Source of the DNA: Candidatus Alistipes faecavium
GTDB lineage: Bacteria > Bacteroidota > Bacteroidia > Bacteroidales > Rikenellaceae
Direction of reading: 5' to 3'
Assembly (NCBI GenBank): GCA_019118605.1
Contig: DWYP01000049.1
Location: 1-64,000, forward strand
DNA length: 64,000 nt
Numbering within the stretch: position 1 is the stretch's first letter; each line of letters opens with the position of its first letter. This document shows, piece by piece, positions 53,831 through 62,613 of this stretch. A program made the position numbers and the translations under genes. A model generated the notes under the pieces. It made no database searches and had not been told where the DNA came from. It saw only the letters and a program-made list of their open reading frames with translations.

Positions 53831-54553
53831 TTACCGATCCAGCCCCAGTTCGCGCTGCGAAACGGCCAGCGCCGCGAGGCTGATCCGGCAGTCGGGCACC
53901 GCGCGCAGGATCTCCCCGGCGCACGACAGCAGCGTCGAACCCGTAGTCATCACGTCGTCGACAAGCAGGATGTGGCGCCCCGCCAACCGCTCCGCATGCC
54001 GCACGGCAAAAGCCCCTTCGACATTCCGCGCACGTTCGCGCCGCGGCTTCAGCGCCTGGCTCGCGGTATTGCGCCGCCGGTAGACACACCGCCGCTCGAG
54101 CGCGACGCCCAGCTGCGCCGCAATCCCCTCGGCGATGTATTCCGACTGGTTGTAGCCCCTGCGGCACCGTTTGAAGGGGTGCAGCGGCAACGGTACCACG
54201 ACGTCGATATCGTCGTAAAGGCCGCTTTCGGAAAGGCATCGTCCGTACCATTCGCCCATGGCCCGGGCCGTGCGCCACGCCCCGCGATACTTGAAACCGT
54301 GGATCAGCAGCCGCCAGCCGCTGGAGTGGACGAAAAAGAGGAATCCCGAGGCATGTTCCACGGGCACAACGCCCCAGCATTTGCGCGCAACGGGGTTGTC
54401 GGCCTCGCGCCAGTAGCCCGTCAGGGGCGCCGTCGTGCGGCACAGCGTGCAGAGCATGCGCTCGCCCGGCGACAACGGTTCGCCGCACACGGCGCAGCGG
54501 CGCGGGAAGAACAGCGCGGCGATATCGCCGAAAAGGTCACTGAGGATCGACAT
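53831..54553 (-). CDS. comF: ComF-family phosphoribosyltransferase-like protein
   Basis: Protein of 240 residues. The N-terminal four-cysteine zinc site is C20-x2-C23 with C35-x2-C38. A type I phosphoribosyltransferase fold follows, with DVVVPLPLHPFKRCRRGYNQSEYIAEGIA and the PRPP loop LLVDDVMTTGST. ComF proteins are tied to DNA uptake in competent bacteria. Its start overlaps the priA stop by 17 bases, a frequent pairing, so the two are probably cotranscribed. Confidence 0.92.
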   Translation of the reverse strand: MSILSDLFGDIAALFFPRRCAVCGEPLSPGERMLCTLCRTTAPLTGYWREADNPVARKCWGVVPVEHASGFLFFVHSSGWRLLIHGFKYRGAWRTARAMGEWYGRCLSESGLYDDIDVVVPLPLHPFKRCRRGYNQSEYIAEGIAAQLGVALERRCVYRRRNTASQALKPRRERARNVEGAFAVRHAERLAGRHILLVDDVMTTGSTLLSCAGEILRAVPDCRISLAALAVSQRELGLDR

Positions 54554-56801
54554 CGACGCAGACGGAAATGGCCCGGAAGGCCGGATTTGCAGAAAAAAAC
54601 TTCAGCTCGGCGCGGAGCACCCCGCGCGCCCGGGACGACGAGGCCCCGCTCTCGATCTTCAGCAGCAGCCCCATGAGGTATTCGCCGCGGATGCGGTCGA
54701 CGGGAGGCGTCATGGGCCCCAGCACGCGGCGTCCGAAATGCGTGCGCAGCCGTCCGGCAAGGTACGCGATCCCCTCGCGCAGCAGTGCGGGATCGCGGTG
54801 GCGGAGGGTCAGCGACATCAGCCGCGCATAGGGAGGATAGAAGAACGCCTGCCGCTCGGCAAGCTGCGTGCGCGCCATCGCCTCGTAGTCCCCTGCGACG
54901 ACCTGCCGCAGCAGCGGATTCGCCGGATCGGAGGTCTGGATCACCACCTCGCCCCCGTCGTCGCGGCGCCCGGCGCGCCCGGCCACCTGCATCATCAGCT
55001 GGAAGGCACGCTCCGAGGCCCGGAAATCGGGGCTGTTCGTAAGGTTGTCGGCATTGAGGATGCCCACGAGCGACACCCCCTCGAAGTCGAAGCCCTTGGT
55101 AATCATCTGCGTGCCGACGAGGATGTCGGTGCGGCGCGCCGCGAAGTCGGCGACGATGGCGCTGAACGCCCGCTCGGAGGTCACCGTGTCGCGATCCAGT
55201 CGCGCCACGCGCGCCTCGGGAAAGAGCTTCGCGATCTCCTCCTCGACCTTCTCCGTGCCGAAACCCATCGGCACCACGTCGGCCACGCGGCACGCCGGGC
55301 ACTTCGCAGGGATATCCTCCGTATGGCCGCAGTAGTGGCAGACAAGCTTCCGCCCGTTCTTGTGGTAGGTCAACGTCACGTTGCAGTTCGGGCAGCGGGC
55401 CGTCCACCCGCACTCCGTGCACTCGACATAGGGCGAGAAGCCCCGGCGGTTCTGGAACAGCATCACCTGGCCGCCCCGGCGGAGCGTTTCGTCGATCCTG
55501 TCGAGCAGCAGTTTGTTGAAGTGCGCACGGCGTTCGCCCCGGCGGGCCGCCCGCAGCGTGTCGGAAAGGCAGACAACCGGAGGCCGGGCCTCGCCGTAGC
55601 GCTCCGTGAGGAGGGCATATCCGTACTTTCCGCTCCGGGCGTTGAGCCACGACTCGAGCGACGGCGTGGCGCTGCCCAGCAGCGCACGTCCCCCCGCGAT
55701 GCGGGCCATCACCACGGCGCAGTCGCGGGCGTTGTAGCGCGGAGCGGGATCCGTCTGCTTGTAGCTCGTGTCGTGCTCCTCGTCGACGATAAGCAGCTCC
55801 AGGTGCCGCAACGGCAGGAAAAGCGCCGAACGCGCCCCGACGACGAACTCGCCCCCCGGGGAACGGTTCAACCGCAGGTAGGTTTCCGAACGGCGGAGTC
55901 CGGAGAGTTTCGAATGGTAGGAGGTCACACGACTGCCGAAGATCCGCTCCATGCGTTCGATCAGCTGGGCCGTGAGGGCGATTTCCGGAACCAGAAGCAG
56001 CACGTCGCCGCCGCGCGCCAGCGTCTCGGCGATCAGGTGGATATAGATCTCGGTCTTCCCCGAGCCGGTGATCCCGTGCAACAGGGCCGCGCCCTTCCCC
56101 TCCGCGAAGCAGCCGCGCAGGGCCGCGAGCGCCTGCTGCTGGTGGGGTGTCAGCTCCGGGAGGCGGAAAACAGGGGCTCCGCCGCGTTCGACCGTGCGTT
56201 CGTGCTGCCGCGCGATGAGCAGTCCCTTGCGGCAGAGGGCCTGCAGCGTCCCGTAATCGGCGCGCAGCAGGCGCCGCGCCACCTCGCCCGTCGAGATGCG
56301 CGTCTCGTCGCCTGCGGTCGCCACCTCGAGCAGCGCCTCGTACTGTTTCGGGGCCCGCCGTTCGAGGCGTTCGCACGCCTCGTGGAAGCGGTCTTCGTCG
56401 TGAAGCTCCGCCGGGAGCGACACGTAGCACTCCGTGCGGGGCCGGAACTCCTCCTCCGAAAAGGCCTCCTCCGTATCGCCCGAGGGTTTCATCAGCGAAG
56501 GAAGCGCCGCACGCATTACCTCGCCGAGCGTGCAGAGGTAGTAATCGGCCACCCACTCCCACAGCCTCATCTGCGGCGCGGGGAGCAGCGGAGCATCGTA
56601 GAGTCTGCGCAGGATCGTCTTGACCCTTCCCGCCGCAGGAGGCTCCGCGTGCACGCGCCACACGATCCCCGTATAGATTTTCCGCGGCCCGAAGGGTACG
56701 GCCACGGCATCCCCCGGCGAGACCTCCAGACCCTCGGGCACAGCGAACGTATAGGCGGGCTGCGCCAGCGGAAGGACGATATCGGCATACGGTAGTAGCA
56801 T
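54537..56801 (-). CDS. priA: Primosomal protein N' (replication restart helicase)
   Basis: Superfamily 2 helicase that reloads the replisome at broken or stalled forks. The protein has 754 residues. The N-terminal DNA-binding domain (about 1-105) precedes Walker A HGITGSGKTEIYIH and the DEEH box VDEEHDTSYKQ. The helicase core is interrupted by the zinc-binding cysteines (CTECGWTARCPNC, CHYCGHTEDIPAKCPAC). I chose ATG 56801 (MLLPYADIVLPLAQ), the family start; an upstream ATG at 56843 adds 14 unsupported residues. Confidence 0.95.
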   Translation of the reverse strand: MLLPYADIVLPLAQPAYTFAVPEGLEVSPGDAVAVPFGPRKIYTGIVWRVHAEPPAAGRVKTILRRLYDAPLLPAPQMRLWEWVADYYLCTLGEVMRAALPSLMKPSGDTEEAFSEEEFRPRTECYVSLPAELHDEDRFHEACERLERRAPKQYEALLEVATAGDETRISTGEVARRLLRADYGTLQALCRKGLLIARQHERTVERGGAPVFRLPELTPHQQQALAALRGCFAEGKGAALLHGITGSGKTEIYIHLIAETLARGGDVLLLVPEIALTAQLIERMERIFGSRVTSYHSKLSGLRRSETYLRLNRSPGGEFVVGARSALFLPLRHLELLIVDEEHDTSYKQTDPAPRYNARDCAVVMARIAGGRALLGSATPSLESWLNARSGKYGYALLTERYGEARPPVVCLSDTLRAARRGERRAHFNKLLLDRIDETLRRGGQVMLFQNRRGFSPYVECTECGWTARCPNCNVTLTYHKNGRKLVCHYCGHTEDIPAKCPACRVADVVPMGFGTEKVEEEIAKLFPEARVARLDRDTVTSERAFSAIVADFAARRTDILVGTQMITKGFDFEGVSLVGILNADNLTNSPDFRASERAFQLMMQVAGRAGRRDDGGEVVIQTSDPANPLLRQVVAGDYEAMARTQLAERQAFFYPPYARLMSLTLRHRDPALLREGIAYLAGRLRTHFGRRVLGPMTPPVDRIRGEYLMGLLLKIESGASSSRARGVLRAELKFFSANPAFRAISVCVDVDPQ

Positions 56802-56885
56802 CGGACGAACGGAATGGAAAGAAAGGAGCGCTCCGCACGCCACGGCACGCTCCCGGAAAAGGTTTTCAGAGCTTCGGGGGCGGGA

Positions 56886-57779
56886 TCAGTCCTTGCTGAT
56901 CGACTGGAATCCCTTGCCGTAGACGCCCATGACCGAACCCACGGTCATGAAGGCGTCGGGATCGATGGTCTTGACGAACTTGAGGATCATCGCGGTCTCG
57001 CGCTTGCGGCACACCACCATGACGATCTTCGACTTCTCCTTCGAATACCAGCCCTGGGAGTCGATGAGCGTCACCCCGCGGTGGACGTTCTGCACGATGG
57101 CCTCGGCCATGCGGGCATAGTCGTGCGTGACGATGAAGACCTGGCTCGACTGCTGGTTCCCGGCCATGATCATGTCGACGGTATACCCCACGACGGCCGT
57201 CATGACGTATCCGTAGATCACGGCGCTGATGCCCATGCCCACGAGCAGCGACGAGCCGATGATGATGAAGTCCGAATAGATGAGGATCTTGCCGTAGCTC
57301 ACCGTGCGGTACTTGTTGATGATCATCGCCACGATGTCGGTGCCGCCCGTCGAGCCGCCCTGCGAGAAGCACAGCGCGATGCCGACACCCGCGAGGATAC
57401 CGCCCAGCACCACGGCCAGCAGGTTGTCGATGCCCAGGAAGTTGCCCTCGGGGAGCACGCTCTGCCAGAAGTTCATGCCCAGGGAAATCGCCGCCACGCA
57501 GAAGATCGTCTTCAGGCCGAAGTTCCAGCCCACGATGAACCCTGCGATGAAGAGCAGGATCGCATTGAGGATGAAGACCATCGTACCGATCTGCAGATGG
57601 ATCCCGACGTTCTCGAGCGCCGTGCAGAGCACGAGCGACAAACCGGCGGCGCCGCCGCCGACGCCCTTGGCGGGCAGGATGCAGCCGATCCAGCCGAACG
57701 AGTACAGCATCATGCCGACAAGCATCAGGAAGTACTCCTTCAGGGGTTTCAGGACAAGATCCGGAGTAAAGGGTTTCAT
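56886..57779 (-). CDS. YitT family membrane protein (DUF161/DUF2179)
   Basis: Integral membrane protein of 297 residues with five to six hydrophobic segments, then a soluble C-terminal DUF2179 domain (about 215-290; HRGVTLIDSQGWYSKEKSKIVMVVCRKRE). The repeat region around GIDNLLAVVLGGILAGVGIALCFSQGGSTGGTDIVA is characteristic. The family is widespread and its transport role uncertain. I chose ATG 57779 (MKPFTPDLVL). A candidate -7 element lies inside the 3' end of the upstream gene. Confidence 0.9.
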   Translation of the reverse strand: MKPFTPDLVLKPLKEYFLMLVGMMLYSFGWIGCILPAKGVGGGAAGLSLVLCTALENVGIHLQIGTMVFILNAILLFIAGFIVGWNFGLKTIFCVAAISLGMNFWQSVLPEGNFLGIDNLLAVVLGGILAGVGIALCFSQGGSTGGTDIVAMIINKYRTVSYGKILIYSDFIIIGSSLLVGMGISAVIYGYVMTAVVGYTVDMIMAGNQQSSQVFIVTHDYARMAEAIVQNVHRGVTLIDSQGWYSKEKSKIVMVVCRKRETAMILKFVKTIDPDAFMTVGSVMGVYGKGFQSISKD

Positions 57780-57793
57780 AGGACGGGAAGGTA

Positions 57794-58774
57794 TTAAGGT
57801 GTCGTAGGCGTGCACTGCACGCGACCCGACAAAGGTACAAAAAATTCCCCTTGGTATGCATCACGCCGGGCCAATCTTTTTTCCAGAAGGGCCAGCAGCT
57901 GCTCGTTGCGGATCAGCCCCCAGTTCCGGCCGTAGTGGTAGCGCGGCGGTGCCTCCGAAGCGAAGCGCTCGACCACAAGATCCGGGCGCAGGCGCCGCAG
58001 GATCTCCACGAAGAGATCGAGGTATTCGTCGAGGCTCCAGAAGCGGAATCGCGTGGGGTCGGCGTCGTATTCGGCGGCCATCGCCGTGCCGCGGAAGACC
58101 TGCAGCTGATGGAACTTCACCGTCGTGAGCGGCAGGGCGTTGATTTGCGCGGTCTGCGCGAGGAGCATCGCGTCCGTCTCGCCCGGGAGCCCGAGGATGA
58201 AGTGCGCCCCGACGGCCAGGCCCCGCTCGGCGGTCATCCGCACGGCACGCTCGGCGCAGGCGAAGTCATGCCCCCGGTTCACGGCCCGCAGCGTGGCGTC
58301 GAAGGTCGACTCGATGCCGTACTCCACGGCCACATACCGCTCGCGGGCAAGCTCCGCCAGGAAGTCGAGCTTCCGCCCGTCGACACAGTCGGGACGCGTG
58401 CCGATGACGATTCCCGCCACGTCGGGATGCGACAGGGCCTCGCCGTAGAGCGCCCGCAGGCGTTCGAGCGGCGCGTAGGTGTTCGAGAACGACTGGAAAT
58501 AGACCAGGTAGCGCTGCGCCGTGCGGTAGCGGTTGCGGTGGAACTCGATCCCCTCGTCGATCTGCTGCCGGATGCTCTTCGACGGCGTGCAGTACGACGG
58601 CGTGAAGGCCCCGTTGTTGCAGAACGTACAGCCTCCCGTCGAGAGCCTCCCGTCGCGGTTCGGGCAGGTGAAGCCCGCGTCGACGGAGAGTTTCTGCACC
58701 CGGCAGCCGAACTTCCGGCGGAAATACCCCGCATAGGAGTTGAACCGCCGCGTATCACCCCACGGATAGGTCAT
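57794..58774 (-). CDS. Radical SAM protein, TIGR01212/YhcC family
   Basis: Radical SAM enzyme of 326 residues. The iron-sulfur cluster cysteines are in CPNRDGRLSTGGCTFC, spaced unlike the common CxxxCxxC but normal for this family. Further marks are GIESTFDATLRAVNRGHDF, GAHFILGLPGE and LTTVKFHQLQVFRGT. Members resemble the Elp3-type fold, and their substrate is uncertain. It begins one base after the nuclease stop on the same strand, so the two are likely cotranscribed. Confidence 0.88.
   Translation of the reverse strand: MTYPWGDTRRFNSYAGYFRRKFGCRVQKLSVDAGFTCPNRDGRLSTGGCTFCNNGAFTPSYCTPSKSIRQQIDEGIEFHRNRYRTAQRYLVYFQSFSNTYAPLERLRALYGEALSHPDVAGIVIGTRPDCVDGRKLDFLAELARERYVAVEYGIESTFDATLRAVNRGHDFACAERAVRMTAERGLAVGAHFILGLPGETDAMLLAQTAQINALPLTTVKFHQLQVFRGTAMAAEYDADPTRFRFWSLDEYLDLFVEILRRLRPDLVVERFASEAPPRYHYGRNWGLIRNEQLLALLEKRLARRDAYQGEFFVPLSGRVQCTPTTP
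57830..57837 (-). promoter_or_regulatory. Candidate -7 element for yitT
   Basis: Minus-strand TACCTTTG, 50 bases before ATG 57779, within the end of the radical SAM gene. No -33 TTG at 19 bases. Confidence 0.4.
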
Positions 58775-58775
58775 C

Positions 58776-59960
58776 CTACCGGAAATCCCACGCCGAGGGA
58801 TCGTATTCCTCCTTCGGGGCCCGGGGGACGTTCACGAAGAACTCCAGGCCGGTTTTCCGCTCGATCTCGGAGACCGAGGTCATCTGCTGCGAAGGCTTGC
58901 CGCTCGGGTAGGCGCGGTTCTCGAACCAGAAGCCCACGCACTGCAGCTCGTCGGACGAAAGCTTCCACACGGGACGTCCCGTCGCGCCGTCCTTCGAGCG
59001 CAGCAGCACGCGGTAGAAGTTCGTCGGAACGACGCACTCGGCCCCGTCCTTGTCGGTGACCGTCGTCGCACGGTCGGCGAAGTATACGCCCGAGACGACG
59101 TAGAGCGTATCGGCGCAGACATTCTTCCAGCAGTCGGTCTCGAGCGACGACCATACCCCGCCGTTGAAGCTGTTCTGCCACTGCGGGGCCATGTTGGTCA
59201 CGTAGAAGGTCTGCTCGTTGGCCGTGCGGCTGAACGTGCGGTCGCTCGAGGCGAGCAGGTGGCCGCGCGAATAGCCGATCTGCGGCTGGTAGGAGCCCGA
59301 GACCAGATTGGGCTGCACGGAGTACGGAATCTCGGGATCGTAGGCCCAGGCGTCGGTACGGTCCTGGTCGCCTTCGTAGCAGTCGTGGAGCGGGAAGGCC
59401 ACCCACAGTCCGCTGCGGCGCCCGGCATCGTAGCAGACCGAATAGTTGCGGCCCCCGGGCAGCCCCGGGCAGAAGTGTGCCACGGAATAGAGCTCTTCCG
59501 ACGCCTGGTCGACGGCCGGCAGCTCGGCCCATTCGGTATACTCCGTCAGGGCGGGCCGCTCCGGATCGGGCATCTCGCCCGCCCCGGTGGTGAAGGTCGT
59601 CCTGTCGCCTTCGAAACGCTTGGCGCCCGTGTCGACGAAGACGTAGTAAAGGTATTCGGTTTCGGGCAACAGCTGCTCCAGCGTGCAGGAGATGGTATGG
59701 TCGCGGAACGTGACCGAGGAGCGCACCTCGACAAAGGTGCCGATTCCGTCGGCCGTAATCGGGGCATAGGCGAAACCCTTCGTCGAAGCCGTCACCACGG
59801 CATCGGCAAGGTGGGTCAGGCAGTTCAGGGTCACGGTCGTGCCGTCGACCAGCGAAACGGGCATTTCGAACCAGCGCTCCTCCTCCGAGGCGTTTTTGTC
59901 GCAGGAGGGCAGGAAGAGTGTCGCCGACACGGCCAGAAGGGAGGCAAGAAATCGTATCAT
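58776..59960 (-). CDS. DNA/RNA non-specific endonuclease lipoprotein
   Basis: Exported nuclease of 394 residues. The lipoprotein signal ends at LFLPSC (C20). A beta-rich region (about 30-135) resembles a fibronectin/BACON-type spacer. The NUC domain (about 180-385) shows GYSRGHLLASSDR, with the catalytic His of the RGH motif, and TNMAPQWQNSFNGGVWSSLE, with the metal Asn. The Asp of the textbook DRGH is Ser, a variant that also appears in other Bacteroidota. I chose ATG 59960. It probably degrades extracellular nucleic acids. Confidence 0.87.
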   Translation of the reverse strand: MIRFLASLLAVSATLFLPSCDKNASEEERWFEMPVSLVDGTTVTLNCLTHLADAVVTASTKGFAYAPITADGIGTFVEVRSSVTFRDHTISCTLEQLLPETEYLYYVFVDTGAKRFEGDRTTFTTGAGEMPDPERPALTEYTEWAELPAVDQASEELYSVAHFCPGLPGGRNYSVCYDAGRRSGLWVAFPLHDCYEGDQDRTDAWAYDPEIPYSVQPNLVSGSYQPQIGYSRGHLLASSDRTFSRTANEQTFYVTNMAPQWQNSFNGGVWSSLETDCWKNVCADTLYVVSGVYFADRATTVTDKDGAECVVPTNFYRVLLRSKDGATGRPVWKLSSDELQCVGFWFENRAYPSGKPSQQMTSVSEIERKTGLEFFVNVPRAPKEEYDPSAWDFR

Positions 59961-59983
59961 ATTCACAGAATCATGTTTGTTTT

Positions 59984-60439
59984 TCAATAGTCCCGGCACC
60001 GGGAGTCGATCCAGATCGTCACCGGGCCGTCGTTGAGCAGCTCAACCTGCATGTCGGCGCCGAACTCGCCCGTGGCGGCCGGGCGGCCCAGCAGTTCGGA
60101 CACGCGGGCCGCGAAGCGTTCGTACAGCGGCCGCGAAACGGCCTCGGCGGCCGCGCGGATGTAGCTCGGGCGGTTGCCCTTGCGGGTGGAGGCCATCAGC
60201 GTGAACTGGCTCACGACCAGCACCTCGCCTCCGGTCTGCGCAACGTCGAGGTTCATCACCCCGTCCGCGTCGTCGAAGATCCGCAGGCGGAGGAGTTTTC
60301 CGACGAGGTATTCGATATCCTCGTCGGTATCGTCGTTCCCGACGCCCACGAAGACGAGCAGGCCCCGGCCGATGCGGGAGTGAAGCTCTCCGCCGATCGT
60401 GACCGATGCGTGACGCACACGCTGCACAAGCATTCGCAT
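59984..60439 (-). CDS. dtd: D-aminoacyl-tRNA deacylase
   Basis: Hydrolyses D-amino acids and glycine wrongly attached to tRNA. The protein has 151 residues, the full family length. The active-site motifs SQFTLMA (the SQxTL motif) and the C-terminal NDGPVTIWID (GP motif variant) are present. It sits between the nuclease gene and the RluA-type synthase gene, on the same strand. Confidence 0.95.
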   Translation of the reverse strand: MRMLVQRVRHASVTIGGELHSRIGRGLLVFVGVGNDDTDEDIEYLVGKLLRLRIFDDADGVMNLDVAQTGGEVLVVSQFTLMASTRKGNRPSYIRAAAEAVSRPLYERFAARVSELLGRPAATGEFGADMQVELLNDGPVTIWIDSRCRDY

Positions 60440-60473
60440 GGATTTTCAGATAAGAAACGGTTCGGGAAAGCGG

Positions 60474-61163
60474 TTAACGGATGGTCTCGAAGCAGGCCCA
60501 GAGGTTATCGCCCGCAGGGACGGGGGCCGTCACCGAGACCGGTTCGCGGCGCACCGGGTGGTCGAACTCCACCCTCCGCGAATGGAGCGAAATCCCGCCC
60601 CCGGGCAGCGAACGCCGCGCGCCGTACTTCAGGTCGCCGCGGATCGGGCAGCCGATCTTCGAGAGCTGCGCGCGGATCTGGTGGTGGCGCCCCGTGAGGA
60701 GCTCGACCTCCACGAGCGTATAGTGTGTCCCGGCGCCGATCGTCTCGTAGCGCAGGATCCCCTCCTTCGCGTCGCCTTTCGGGGCGTCGAGGGCCCGCGA
60801 GCGGTTCGTGCGTCCGTCGCGCAGGATGTAGTGGCGAAGCTCCCCGGACTCCGGATCGGGCCGCGCCTCCGTGAGCGCCCAGTAAAACTTCCGGATACGC
60901 CCCTCGCGGAGCATCTCGTTCAGCCGCACGAGGGCCTTCGAGGTCTTGGCGAAGAGCACCGCGCCGCTCACCGGGCGGTCGATGCGGTGCACCACGCCGA
61001 GGAACACCGCCCCGGGCTTGGAGTCCCGCGTCTTGATGTAGGCCTTGATCTGGTCCTCCAGGGCGCTCTCGCCCGAAGGGTCGGGCTGCACCAGGTCGCC
61101 GCAGTGCTTGTTGACCACCAGCAGGTGGTTGTCTTCGTAGAGAATGTCTTCGGGAGCGAACAT
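60474..61163 (-). CDS. RluA-family pseudouridine synthase
   Basis: RNA pseudouridine synthase of 229 residues. The catalytic Asp62 is in VVHRIDRPVSGAVLFAKT, and GRHHQIRAQLSKIGCPIRGDLKYG forms the second family motif. No S4 domain is present, as in RluA/TruC-type enzymes. The target (rRNA or tRNA) cannot be told from sequence. It starts seven bases after the cdd stop, so the two are likely cotranscribed. Confidence 0.92.
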   Translation of the reverse strand: MFAPEDILYEDNHLLVVNKHCGDLVQPDPSGESALEDQIKAYIKTRDSKPGAVFLGVVHRIDRPVSGAVLFAKTSKALVRLNEMLREGRIRKFYWALTEARPDPESGELRHYILRDGRTNRSRALDAPKGDAKEGILRYETIGAGTHYTLVEVELLTGRHHQIRAQLSKIGCPIRGDLKYGARRSLPGGGISLHSRRVEFDHPVRREPVSVTAPVPAGDNLWACFETIR

Positions 61164-61170
61164 CGGCGGA

Positions 61171-61626
61171 TCAGAGAATGAAGGTGAAGGGCAGCAGGCG
61201 TTCGGCCGAATCGACGACCGAGGCCGTGCCGTGGCCGCTCATGATGATACGGATCGGGGAGCCCTGGCGGCGCTCGGCGTCGAGCAGCGCCTGGCGGCAC
61301 TGCCCGCAGGGATAGCATTCGCGTTCGGAAGGGTCGGAAGCGATGGCCAGCGTCTCGATCGGATCGTCGGCATGGTTCGCGGCGGCATGGAAGAGCAGCG
61401 TCCGCTCGGCACAGAGTCCCGCGGGGAAGACCTCGCTCTCGATGTTGCTGCCGTGCAGGATGAGCCCGCTGCGCAGGCGCGCCGCGGCCCCTACGCGGAA
61501 TTTCGAATAGGGGGCGTATGACGCCGCCGTAGCACGTTCGGCCCGGGCGACCAGCTCGCGGTCGGCGGCCGGAAGCTCCGAAAGCGCGGCGTAGTATTCG
61601 TAATCGAACCGGAAACTCTTTTTCAT
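61171..61626 (-). CDS. cdd: Cytidine deaminase
   Basis: Zinc enzyme converting cytidine and deoxycytidine to uridine forms in pyrimidine salvage. The protein has 151 residues. The active site is C72-A73-E74 in GLCAERTLL, with the other zinc cysteines C107 and C110 in PCGQC. NIESEVFPAG precedes it. The start codon overlaps the stop of a six-codon upstream frame, and both have strong purine-rich ribosome sites, rare in this window. Confidence 0.94.
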   Translation of the reverse strand: MKKSFRFDYEYYAALSELPAADRELVARAERATAASYAPYSKFRVGAAARLRSGLILHGSNIESEVFPAGLCAERTLLFHAAANHADDPIETLAIASDPSERECYPCGQCRQALLDAERRQGSPIRIIMSGHGTASVVDSAERLLPFTFIL

Positions 61627-61643
61627 AATGACCTCCTCTTCAT
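61623..61643 (-). CDS. Six-codon upstream reading frame overlapping the cdd start
   Basis: ATG at 61643 encodes MKRRSL and its TGA overlaps the cdd ATG (ATGA). GGAGGAGG lies seven bases before this ATG. The region looks like an imperfect 18-base duplication, since GAGGAGGTCATTATGAA repeats GAGGAGGTTATTATGAA. Translation here could feed ribosomes into cdd. It may also be only a by-product of the duplication. Confidence 0.4.
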   Translation of the reverse strand: MKRRSL

Positions 61644-61672
61644 AATAACCTCCTCCAGTCAGGGGTGAATGA

Positions 61673-61702
61673 CAAATATACGGAAAATTTCAGCTCTTCC
61701 AA
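61673..61702 (-). promoter_or_regulatory. Bacteroidota-type promoter for cdd
   Basis: On the minus strand TTG (complement of 61700-61702), 19 bases, then TATATTTG (complement of 61673-61680). Full consensus match, 47 bases before ATG 61626 and 30 before the upstream mini-frame. Confidence 0.85.
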
Positions 61703-61768
61703 GGCCTTTTTCGCATTTCGGCTCTTTTTGGTCGTTTTTTCACATCCCCGCCGCCTCCGCACGGCACG

Positions 61769-61816
61769 AAAAAACCGCAGCGAAAGGCCCCTCTTTGCGG
61801 GTCTTTCCCTGCGGTT
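61769..61816 (-). terminator. Intrinsic terminator after the SIMPL gene
   Basis: On the minus strand AACCGCAG pairs with CTGCGGTT, extended by GAAAG/CTTTC inside the loop, followed by a T6 run (complement of 61769-61774). It lies 32 bases past the SIMPL stop. Confidence 0.85.
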
Positions 61817-61847
61817 CGCGGCAACGGCCTGCCGCCTCTCCGGGCGG

Positions 61848-62537
61848 CTATTCGAGCACGAACTTCGTCTGCACGTTGTACTCCAGGCGGATGGTCTTGA
61901 ACTCCAGCGGCTCCTCCTCGACAGCCGTCTCGGCAGTACCGTAGGCCTTGGCACTGCGCATCAGCATGGCGTTGTCGTACATCACCGGCAGAACGTCGCT
62001 GTTCGAATCGTAGATGTAGAAGCACTTGCCCACCCTCTGTCCGATGGCTTCGGCCAGCGTCTCGGCGTTCTGGCGCGCGTTGCGGACGGCCTCGATGCGC
62101 ACCTGCTCCTTGTAGCGGCCGATCTCCGAGTGCGAGACCTTCAGGATCGAGACGTTCGAGATCCCCAAATCGGACAGGGCCTGCCACACCTGCCCCACCT
62201 CGGCCGAGGAGCCCAGCTGCAGCTGGTACTTGGCCGAAGCCACCGAGGTGTTCTTCTTGAAGAACTCGCTCGAAAGGTTGGCCACCTTGAGCTGTTTGTC
62301 GACATCGATCCCCAGTCTCTTCAGCGCCGCAACCATGTCGCGCTGCTGGCTCTCCACGGAGATTTTCCCCTTCGAGTCGCGCTCGTTGATGACGATCTGC
62401 AGATAGAATTCGTCGGGCGTGATCTCCATCTCGGCACGTCCGTTGGTCTGGATGTAGCTCGGATAGGCCTCCTGCATCTGTGCGGCGGCCGGGAACGCCA
62501 CGAGCGCCGCCACGGCCAGCAAAATCAGTCGTTTCAT
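61848..62537 (-). CDS. SIMPL-domain periplasmic protein
   Basis: Exported protein of 229 residues with a signal peptide (MKRLILLAVAALVAFPAAAQ). The rest is a single SIMPL (DUF541) domain with NGRAEMEITPDEFYLQIVI near the start and EAVRNARQNAETLAEAIGQRVGK in the middle. Relatives such as E. coli YggE have been linked to oxidative stress, but no enzyme activity is established. I chose ATG 62537; in-frame codons further upstream precede the signal peptide and are not credible. Confidence 0.87.
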   Translation of the reverse strand: MKRLILLAVAALVAFPAAAQMQEAYPSYIQTNGRAEMEITPDEFYLQIVINERDSKGKISVESQQRDMVAALKRLGIDVDKQLKVANLSSEFFKKNTSVASAKYQLQLGSSAEVGQVWQALSDLGISNVSILKVSHSEIGRYKEQVRIEAVRNARQNAETLAEAIGQRVGKCFYIYDSNSDVLPVMYDNAMLMRSAKAYGTAETAVEEEPLEFKTIRLEYNVQTKFVLE

Positions 62538-62613
62538 GATTCTTCCTCCTATGATTTGAAAAAACGATTCTGACCAATAAACGGGGAAAAGGCGGAAATA
62601 CTGCATCGCGTCC

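Noticed and set aside
59180..59280. Loss of the catalytic Asp in the nuclease DRGH motif (SRGH) as a sign of inactivation
   Set aside because: The catalytic His and metal Asn remain, and SRGH variants occur widely among Bacteroidota relatives.
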